Assembly (NCBI GenBank): GCA_030690705.1
Contig: JAUYGE010000161.1
Coordinates: forward strand, 1-10,186
Direction of reading: 5' to 3'
DNA: 10,186 nucleotides
From: Dehalococcoidia bacterium
GTDB lineage: Bacteria; Chloroflexota; Dehalococcoidia; JAENJB01
Shown: piece after piece, positions 5,860 to 10,186 of the stretch
How the letters are laid out: each line of letters starts with the position of its first letter
Position numbering within the stretch: the first letter of the stretch is position 1
The notes under the pieces: generated by a model
Told to the model about the DNA's origin: nothing
The model's database searches: none
What the model saw: only the letters and a program-made list of their open reading frames with translations
Translations under genes and position numbers: made by a program

Positions 5860-6723
5860 TTGGTAAATGATCGGACGCCGTCACGTGTCAGAAATATAGC
5901 GTTGCTTGGAAGAAGCGTCGTGGACTACTGGTTGCACTATTTTGGCAACAGACGATTTCCAGAGAATCAGGAATTCTATGTCGTTTATACCAGCCTGGAC
6001 CACGGCATCCCGTTTCAGCCTGATTCAACTCTCGACTACTGGCTTATCAATCTCAGGCTCATTCCAACTTCAGCAAGATTAGCAGGTCCAGCGTGTCGCG
6101 GGTCCTTTGATGATATCATGCATGCATATGTGGACCTTGCGAAGGAAGGGGTCGCTGCATTCAGGGAAGTACCGACGATCATGCCTCATTTAACTGACCA
6201 TAAAGGACACGCATTGCGTATGGCCCAGACACTGCTGCGACCAATAAACTGCTGTCCCTCCCTGCATACGGCAACTCCTTTCTTTGCATACAACCTGGGC
6301 GTAAATTACTTTCCCGAAAAAGAACCGGAGTTGCGCAGGCTCGCCGGCGATATCGTGTCAATCGTTATCAGAGCGAAACTCCATGCCATGATTGATATTG
6401 CATTCGGCCTGTTTCTTGCAAAAAGAGTATTTCAAGGTAAACTCGGCCTGGGTTTTTGTGATTTGGAGTCGTTCTTCACTCAGGAACAAAAGAGCAAGGA
6501 CAAAATCCCGTATGAGCACATTTACAGGATGTACCACGAGATTAACGAACTGGAAACAGCCATGGGGGGTGAGGAAGGCAGCTTAGCAGGGATTATGGAG
6601 CGCTATTTTCAAGAAGCAGGCTTGCCCCGCGTTAAGCGGGAACAAAGCAACTGCCTCTATGACTTCGAACGGAAAGCGCTCGTCTGTGCGCCCGAGCTAA
6701 GAGTTGGGAAAGGGCTGTTCTAG
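5860..6723 (+). CDS. Divergent PAP2-superfamily-like protein, soluble-looking
   Basis: This 287-residue protein carries remnants of all three phosphatidic acid phosphatase type 2 motifs: R120-x6-R127-P128 (the K-x6-RP motif), PSLH at 133-136 (the PSGH motif; PSLH also occurs in inositol-phosphorylceramide-synthase-like members), and AKLHAMID at 172-179, with H175 and D179 matching the SRx5Hx3D acid/base pair. LDHGIPFQPDSTLDYWL (46-62) also echoes the region ahead of the motifs in membrane PAP2_3 proteins. I see no convincing membrane helices, although the family is mostly integral membrane. A charged tail (about 205-287) has no relative I recognise. It starts with TTG at 5860, GGAG lies at 5849-5852, and no ATG fits. 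The gene has its own strong promoter and looks more A/T-rich than the helicase next to it. A phosphatase or phosphotransferase acting on a lipid-like phosphate is possible, but activity is not certain. Confidence 0.65.
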   Translation: MVNDRTPSRVRNIALLGRSVVDYWLHYFGNRRFPENQEFYVVYTSLDHGIPFQPDSTLDYWLINLRLIPTSARLAGPACRGSFDDIMHAYVDLAKEGVAAFREVPTIMPHLTDHKGHALRMAQTLLRPINCCPSLHTATPFFAYNLGVNYFPEKEPELRRLAGDIVSIVIRAKLHAMIDIAFGLFLAKRVFQGKLGLGFCDLESFFTQEQKSKDKIPYEHIYRMYHEINELETAMGGEEGSLAGIMERYFQEAGLPRVKREQSNCLYDFERKALVCAPELRVGKGLF

Positions 6724-7931
6724 TATCGGACTGCTGAAGCGACAGCGCCTATGGGGCGCCGTCGCATTTCGCCAGGGGAGCGAGTGAATCCCCTGGCCGG
6801 TACGCTGCTCGCCCCGTAATCAAAGCCTTCCAGCGTCCGGCGCTGCAAGGGCGAGTTAAGAAGATGCTCAAGGGCGCGCACCATGGGCGTATCCTCACTG
6901 GTCACGAATGTGAAGGCGTCGCCGGTCTTGCCGACCCGCCCTGTGCGGCCGATGCGATGGATATAGGCGTCCGTACTGTCGGGCATATCGTAGTTTATGA
7001 CGTGCGAGATATCCAGAACATCAATGCCGCGAGAGGCAATATCGGTGGCCACCAGCACCTTGAATGAGCCGTCGCGGAAGCCGTCGAGTGCAGTCTGACG
7101 CTGGTATTGCGATAGGTTGCCTTGCAGGCAAGCCACCCGGAAGCCCGCTCTCCCCAGTAGCTGCGCAACATTCGCGGCACGGTACTTGGTACGCGTGAAT
7201 ACGAGCACCGACTCCGTCTTGGTCTTGCGCAAGAGTTCCTTTAGCAGCGCAGGCTTGAGGTCCTGTCTAACCGGATACAGGGCATGTGACACCGTTGCCG
7301 CCGGCAGCGTACGGCCGATCTGCACGGTGACCGGGTCACGCAGTACTTCCTGCACCAGACGCCTGATGTCATCAGGCATGGTGGCCGAGAAAAGCAGTGT
7401 CTGTCGCGGCTTCAACATGCACTTCAGGATGCCCCGGATATCGGGTAGAAAACCCATGTCAAACATCCGGTCCGCCTCATCGATGACGAGCACTTCTACA
7501 TCTGATATGTCGATAGTGCCCTGCCAGAGGTGGTCGAGCAACCGGCCGGGACAGGCGATGACGATTTCGACGCCATCGCGCAGTTTTCGAAGCTGCTGGT
7601 TCATGCCCACCCCGCCATAGATGGCCATGCTTCTTAGTCCGGTCTGCTGACCCAATTCGGTTGCAGCCTCGTATGTTTGCTCGGCCAGTTCACGCGTGGG
7701 AGAGATTACGAGGGCGCCGATGCGCCCCCTCGGGCACCGCAGTAAACGTTGTAAGATCGGCAGCACGAAAGCCGCTGTCTTCCCGGTCCCGGTCTGCGCC
7801 AGGCCGATCAGATCGCGGCCCTGCATAATGGGGGGAATCGCTTGAAGCTGGATTGGCGTCGGTGTTACGTAGCCGAGCGCCCGCACGCCAGCCATGATGC
7901 TCGGATCAAGATTAAAGGACTCGAAACTCAC
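6720..7931 (-). CDS. DEAD-box ATP-dependent RNA helicase (RhlE-type)
   Basis: This 403-residue protein has every DEAD-box motif in order. The Q motif is centred on YVTPTPIQ (residues 21-28). Motif I is AQTGTGKT (45-52), Ia PTRELA (78-83), GG (106-107), Ib CPGR (127-130, usually TPGR), II DEAD (151-154), III SAT (182-184), IV VLVFTRT (242-248), V ATDIASRGID (295-304) and VI HRIGRTGR (325-332). A short arginine-bearing tail of about 35 residues follows, so this is a compact core helicase that unwinds short RNA duplexes with ATP. The start is GTG at 7931, with AAGGAG (7937-7942) five bases upstream. It follows the RRM protein gene by 72 bases on the same strand with no clear terminator between. 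That suggests shared expression with rpsU and the RRM gene, as in ribosome assembly or cold adaptation. Its stop shares CTAG with the stop of the convergent PAP2-like gene. Confidence 0.95.
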   Translation of the reverse strand: MSFESFNLDPSIMAGVRALGYVTPTPIQLQAIPPIMQGRDLIGLAQTGTGKTAAFVLPILQRLLRCPRGRIGALVISPTRELAEQTYEAATELGQQTGLRSMAIYGGVGMNQQLRKLRDGVEIVIACPGRLLDHLWQGTIDISDVEVLVIDEADRMFDMGFLPDIRGILKCMLKPRQTLLFSATMPDDIRRLVQEVLRDPVTVQIGRTLPAATVSHALYPVRQDLKPALLKELLRKTKTESVLVFTRTKYRAANVAQLLGRAGFRVACLQGNLSQYQRQTALDGFRDGSFKVLVATDIASRGIDVLDISHVINYDMPDSTDAYIHRIGRTGRVGKTGDAFTFVTSEDTPMVRALEHLLNSPLQRRTLEGFDYGASSVPARGFTRSPGEMRRRPIGAVASAVRY

Positions 7932-8003
7932 TAGAACTCCTTAGCAAAATATCGCGTTGTGTGTCTCCACTATGGGAGAGGCTACTCAATTGATGTGCCA
8001 TGT

Positions 8004-8345
8004 TTAGTATCTTCTGCCGCCGCCGCCGCCCCCGCCCCTATCGTACCCACCGCCACCGCTCTTCCTGCCTCCTCCATAGGAGGAGCCGCCGCCCCTGTCG
8101 TCAGTGCGTGGTCTAGCTGCACTAACAGTAAGCGACCGGTCCTTCAAAGTCTTACCGTTCAGGCCTGTCATGGCCGCCTGGCCTTCTGAGACTGACGGCA
8201 TTTCGACAAACGCGAATCCCTTTGATCGCCCGGTAAACTTGTCGGTTATGACACTTACAGAATCAACCTTCCCGAAAGCAGCGAATTCCGTCCGCAGTTC
8301 CTCTTCAGTCACGTCGAAGGATAGGTTGCCTACATATATTTTCAC
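8004..8345 (-). CDS. Glycine-rich RRM RNA-binding protein
   Basis: This 113-residue protein has one RNA recognition motif followed by a glycine/arginine/tyrosine-rich tail. RNP2 is IYVGNL (residues 3-8) and RNP1 is KGFAFVEM, with the aromatic residues that stack on RNA. The tail (from about 83) is made of GGG, SYGGG, GGYDRGGGG and RRY stretches and is probably disordered. Bacterial proteins of this build resemble the cyanobacterial Rbp and plant GRP groups, which bind single-stranded RNA and often rise in the cold. The GTG start at 8345 is preferred because GGAG at 8352-8355 is then six bases away. The alternative TTG at 8351 adds two residues but touches the ribosome-binding site. It lies about 45 bases after rpsU on the same strand. 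The tail codes through a run of GGC triplets that may be prone to slippage. Confidence 0.93.
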   Translation of the reverse strand: MKIYVGNLSFDVTEEELRTEFAAFGKVDSVSVITDKFTGRSKGFAFVEMPSVSEGQAAMTGLNGKTLKDRSLTVSAARPRTDDRGGGSSYGGGRKSGGGGYDRGGGGGGGRRY

Positions 8346-8391
8346 GTTCAACTCCGTTTCATTTTCCCGAATTTGGTTTCTCTTACTTCGC

Positions 8392-8580
8392 TCAATATCT
8401 CTCCCTGCGCCTTCTTCTGGCGGCTTTTCTTGCCTTTATCCGAGCAGCCTCACCCTTGGATATGAAATGGTTGTGGGCCTTTGCCTCGCGCAAGACGCCG
8501 CTCATCTGCACAGTCCTTTGGAAACGCTTTACCAAGGACTCCTGTGTTTCGCCTTCGCGCAGGTGTACTTCGATTGACAT
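8392..8580 (-). CDS. rpsU: Small ribosomal subunit protein bS21
   Basis: At 62 residues this is a full-length bS21, a basic protein on the platform of the small ribosomal subunit that helps the 16S 3' end engage messages at initiation. It begins MSIEVHLREGETQESLVKRF, continues with VLREAKAHNHFISKGEA (residues 29-45), and ends in an Arg/Lys-rich helix, KARKAARRRRRERY. The ATG at 8580 has GAGG four bases upstream. A TAGAAT -10-like box lies at 8598-8593 but no -35 is visible at the right distance, because that position falls inside the hairpin at 8602-8637. Transcription may therefore read through from the zinc-ribbon gene or start at a promoter of a different type. In many bacteria rpsU is stress- or cold-responsive, and here it heads an RRM protein and an RNA helicase. 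Confidence 0.96.
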   Translation of the reverse strand: MSIEVHLREGETQESLVKRFQRTVQMSGVLREAKAHNHFISKGEAARIKARKAARRRRRERY

Positions 8581-8601
8581 AACACCTCAACCATTCTAGA
8601 G

Positions 8602-8637
8602 GCACACACAAGCTGGCGGCTGCCAGCTTGTGTGTGC
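8602..8637 (-). terminator. Strong hairpin between the zinc-ribbon gene and rpsU
   Basis: A perfect 16-bp stem, GCACACACAAGCTGGC (8602-8617) with GCCAGCTTGTGTGTGC (8622-8637), and a GGCT loop. It begins 20 bases after the zinc-ribbon stop, as a terminator would. No U-run follows on the minus strand, so it may instead be a partial terminator or a processing/stability hairpin that separates zinc-ribbon and rpsU expression. Confidence 0.55.
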
Positions 8638-8656
8638 GCTCAACGTCAGACCGCCA

Positions 8657-8962
8657 CTAGCGGCTGACTCTGACTTTGCTGTAGCAAGCGCTACAGTACA
8701 CCGGCCTACCACTTCGTGGTTCAAAGGGTACTTCGGTGTCCTTGCCGCACTCGGCGCACTTCACCGGGAACATCTGCCGCTGGGACGTCTGGCCGTAACC
8801 ACCGGTCCCGCCGCGCTCTGTTTTCCTGGTCTGGCGACAAGCGGGGCAGCGCTTGGGCTCATTAGTGTAGCCCTTGGACTTGAAAAACTCCTGGTCTTCA
8901 GCGCTGAAGGTAAAGGTAGCCGCGCAATCGGCACATTGGAGTGACTTGTCCTGTAAACTCAT
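8657..8962 (-). CDS. Double zinc-ribbon protein (four CxxC motifs)
   Basis: This 101-residue protein has two treble-clef or ribbon-like modules. The first holds C10-x2-C13 and C39-x2-C42, with FSAEDQEFFKSKGYTNEPKRC between them, which matches the probable zinc-ribbon domain found at the N-terminus of many small CxxC proteins. The second holds C69-x2-C72 and C90-x2-C93, with PVYCSACY, like the CxxC-x17-CxxC group; here the gap is also 17. A Gly/Gln/Ser linker (51-62) joins them. Each module should bind one zinc ion. The function of the family is unknown; RNA or ribosome association is a guess from its neighbours. The ATG at 8962 is preceded by GAGGAGG (8970-8976), seven bases away, a very strong ribosome-binding site. 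The leader is long, about 115 bases, if the predicted promoter is right. Confidence 0.88.
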   Translation of the reverse strand: MSLQDKSLQCADCAATFTFSAEDQEFFKSKGYTNEPKRCPACRQTRKTERGGTGGYGQTSQRQMFPVKCAECGKDTEVPFEPRSGRPVYCSACYSKVRVSR

Positions 8963-9084
8963 TGGATGACCTCCTCTCTTTTAAGATTAAGTTAGAGTTC
9001 GGGTCACCCAATACTCGGTGAAATTGGAGGAATTCGAGGAATTCAGAGAGGTATGAGAACCTAAACTTAAACTATGACAGGGGC

Positions 9085-9113
9085 ACTATACACCAAACCG
9101 GCCAACTTTGCAA
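9085..9113 (-). promoter_or_regulatory. Predicted promoter of the zinc-ribbon gene
   Basis: On the minus strand, TTGCAA (9113-9108), a 17-base spacer, then TATAGT (9090-9085). Transcription would start near 9078, leaving a leader of about 115 bases. The promoter lies inside the 3' end of the amber-interrupted reading frame at 9072-9293. Confidence 0.5.
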
Positions 9114-9160
9114 ATAGTTGTATCTGAAGGCGTCGGACAAGAAGCTGGCGGTGAAGTCCT

Positions 9161-9191
9161 GGAGAGTGGCGCCCCTGGGGCGCCACTCTCC
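9161..9191. repeat. 31-base near-perfect palindrome
   Basis: GGAGAGTGGCGCCCC (9161-9175) and GGGGCGCCACTCTCC (9177-9191) are exact reverse complements around a single T. The palindrome lies inside the amber-interrupted frame on the minus strand, where it codes for EWRPRGATL, and its function is unknown. Confidence 0.7.
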
Positions 9192-9392
9192 GAACTCCTC
9201 TTCGAGCGGCAGCAGCTTATCCCGGCATTGCTGGAGCTACTTCTCACGCCCAATACAGGGGCAATTCTGTGGCGGCATGGAGATCTCTACCATCAAACCG
9301 GAGCGAACAAGCCACGGGACGCGTCGTTGTCCGGGCGAGAGCCTTTTCCCGAATGGCCCGGCTGTCCTCCGGGCTGGAGTAGGCAGGTATTG

Positions 9393-9421
9393 TTGAACTT
9401 TGCCCGGGTCTGTATTACAAT
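9393..9421 (+). promoter_or_regulatory. Predicted promoter and possible operator of the toxin-antitoxin pair
   Basis: TTGAAC (9393-9398), a 17-base spacer, then TACAAT (9416-9421). The sequence TACAATG occurs here and again at 9426-9432, ten bases apart, one helical turn, which would suit a ribbon-helix-helix repressor. Transcription would start near 9428, only about nine bases before the toxin ATG, so the message may be almost leaderless. Confidence 0.55.
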
Positions 9422-9436
9422 GTACTACAATGCAGA

Positions 9437-9718
9437 ATGATAAACATTGATTATCCGCTCATCTGGTGCCAAGCGACTGTGGACAAGATTTGGGTCAAAC
9501 ATCAAGTTGTTCCCGAGGAGGTTGACGAGGCCGTGTTTGATGATAGGCCCATTTGTCTCAGGGCTGGAGTCTCATATTGTGTCTTCGGGCGATGCGTGAG
9601 CGGACGTCTCTTGTTCATTGTACTGCGAAAGACAAACCATAACTCACGCTACCGGGTTATCACTGCTAGAGATATGGCTAAGACAGAGAAGCGATACTAC
9701 ACCAGACGCTGCAATTAA
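9437..9718 (+). CDS. BrnT-like toxin (RelE-fold ribonuclease family)
   Basis: This 93-residue protein resembles BrnT/DUF497 toxins, small RNases with a RelE-like fold that block growth by cutting RNA. Matching blocks are DKIWVKHQVVPEEVDEAVFDDRP (starting at residue 16; the K..KH.V..EEV.E.F pattern), AGVSYCVFGRCVSGRLLFIVL (starting at 43), and RYRVITARDMAKTEKRYYTRR (starting at 71), the last being the hallmark ..R.I.AR.....E...Y helix. The toxin comes first and the antitoxin 12 bases later, the normal brnTA order. No ribosome-binding site precedes the ATG, which fits a near-leaderless message and possibly low toxin output. Expression is probably repressed by the antitoxin-toxin complex at the promoter at 9393-9421. 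Assignment to the family is good; RNase activity is inferred. Confidence 0.82.
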   Translation: MINIDYPLIWCQATVDKIWVKHQVVPEEVDEAVFDDRPICLRAGVSYCVFGRCVSGRLLFIVLRKTNHNSRYRVITARDMAKTEKRYYTRRCN

Positions 9719-9730
9719 GGAGATATTCCA

Positions 9731-10186
9731 ATGCTGAAAAAGATGAGGAAAACACTGCTAGTAGAGAAGGGCATGATTCCCGAATTCCACTCTGATGAGG
9801 AGGAGGCACAGTACTGGGATACACACAGCCCGTTGGAGCTCATACCTGAACCTCGACCCGCCAAGATCCGGACAAGCAAGCCCAAAGATAGGCCAGTTAC
9901 GATTCGTCTCGATACCGAAACTCGCTCTAAGCTTGAGAAGCACGCCGCGGAGCAGAGCATCGGACCTTCCACGTTGGCACGATTGATCTTGGTCGCAACG
10001 CTCAATCGCGAGGCGGAACTCGAGCTTGCTGAACAACCTCGTGCCACTGCGGAAACGACATTGACCAAACGAGCAACTGATGAGAAGGAAATAGCCCATG
10101 AAACTCAGAGCCTTTTGAGGTCTAGGCGGATGTTGAAGGAGGCACTGAGCTTTGCCCTGGATGGTGATTGGCAATCTGCTAGTGTC
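9731..10186 (+). CDS. CopG/BrnA-like antitoxin with long C-terminal extension, partial (runs off the window)
   Basis: The frame starts at ATG 9731 with AAGGAGA (9717-9723), which overlaps the toxin stop codon, seven bases upstream. It stays open for 152 codons to the window edge. Residues 16-33 read IPEFHSDEEEAQYWDTHS, the usual N-terminal signature of BrnA/CopG-type antitoxins that pair with BrnT. A likely ribbon-helix-helix DNA-binding part follows: strand RPVTIRLD (54-61), helix TETRSKLEKHAAEQ (62-75), then GPSTLARLILVATLNREA (78-95). Typical antitoxins end soon after this, near 90-100 residues. This one goes on with a charged region (98-152 and beyond: RATDEKEIAHETQSLLRSRR, then MLKEALSFALDGDW), which could be a fused extra domain. 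The role is to neutralise the toxin and repress the operon. Confidence 0.75.
   Translation, partial: MLKKMRKTLLVEKGMIPEFHSDEEEAQYWDTHSPLELIPEPRPAKIRTSKPKDRPVTIRLDTETRSKLEKHAAEQSIGPSTLARLILVATLNREAELELAEQPRATAETTLTKRATDEKEIAHETQSLLRSRRMLKEALSFALDGDWQSASV

Larger units (their letters stand above)
9072..9293 (-). pseudogene. Amber-interrupted small gene of unknown function (coding relic)
   Basis: On the minus strand an ATG at 9293 reads MVEISMPPQNCPCIGREK, meets TAG at 9239-9237, and continues in the same frame for 54 more codons to TAG at 9074-9072. The second part (LQQCRDKLLPLEEEFGEW, RPRGATLQDFTASFLSD, AFRYNY) has strong G/C preference at third codon positions and a normal, amphipathic protein composition. 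It therefore looks like real coding sequence and not noise. A single change of TAG to GAG would join both parts as REK-E-LQQCRDK. CPC and a later Cys hint at metal binding, but I recognise no family. The last 15 residues overlap the zinc-ribbon promoter and may not be original. No good ribosome-binding site is seen. Most likely a decayed gene; a sequencing error or readthrough is possible. Confidence 0.5.

Noticed and set aside
7932..8003. Terminator or separate promoter between the RRM gene and the helicase gene
   Set aside because: Only a weak 5-bp stem (TCTCC/GGAGA) is present, with no U-run and no good -35/-10 pair, so co-transcription is favoured.
9237..9239. Amber codon as a pyrrolysine site
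   Set aside because: No pyl genes are visible and the context is not a known pyrrolysine protein; mutation or sequence error is simpler. Kept only as an item to check.
9108..9440. Plus-strand frames of about 90-110 residues upstream of the toxin
   Set aside because: They lie opposite the amber-interrupted minus-strand relic, which has the better codon pattern, and resemble nothing known.
9715..10174. Minus-strand frames over the antitoxin
   Set aside because: The plus strand carries a recognisable antitoxin signature with a ribosome-binding site; the minus frames are shadows.

Overview
This is a bacterial window of moderately high GC. No single gene fixes the taxon. The mix of short CxxC zinc-ribbon proteins, a glycine-rich RRM protein next to bS21, a dodecin, and foldback repeats of the CATTCTGAGGAGCGAAGCG type resembles uncultured Chloroflexota (Dehalococcoidia-like) genomes. 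That placement is a guess from gene content and is not shown by a marker.

Layout. Positions 1-171 hold the 3' end of a flavin/NAD(P)H oxidoreductase of the enoate-reductase kind, followed by a strong intrinsic terminator. A 140 bp foldback insertion element follows at 245-384, then a promoter, a leader hairpin and a dodecin gene (543-761). A palindrome at 800-832 separates dodecin from a two-gene MoxR ATPase / CoxE-like von Willebrand protein operon (1004-3042). Facing it is a secreted LCAT-type serine acyltransferase/lipase with an apparent C-terminal SCP2-like lipid-binding domain (3065-4909, minus). A second copy of the 140 bp element lies at 5088-5227. A small stand-alone PAS protein (minus) and a divergent PAP2-like protein without obvious membrane helices (plus) come next. 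The PAP2-like gene overlaps tail-to-tail with an RNA helicase gene.

From 8962 back to 6720 the minus strand carries an RNA-handling block: a double zinc-ribbon protein, ribosomal protein bS21 (rpsU), a glycine-rich RRM protein and a DEAD-box helicase. These are plausibly expressed together for ribosome and RNA remodelling, perhaps under cold or stress. At 9072-9293 on the minus strand there is an unlisted coding relic interrupted by an amber codon. The window ends with a BrnT-like toxin and a CopG/BrnA-like antitoxin on the plus strand. The antitoxin has an unusually long C-terminal part and is still open at the window edge.

Most notable signals. The first copy of the 140 bp repeat is flanked by an exact 12 bp target-site duplication and the second by a decayed one (9 of 12), which marks it as a non-autonomous mobile element (MITE). 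Other points are the acyltransferase-SCP2 fusion, the amber-interrupted reading frame, the long antitoxin, and the soluble-looking PAP2 relative. I saw no tRNA, rRNA or CRISPR array.
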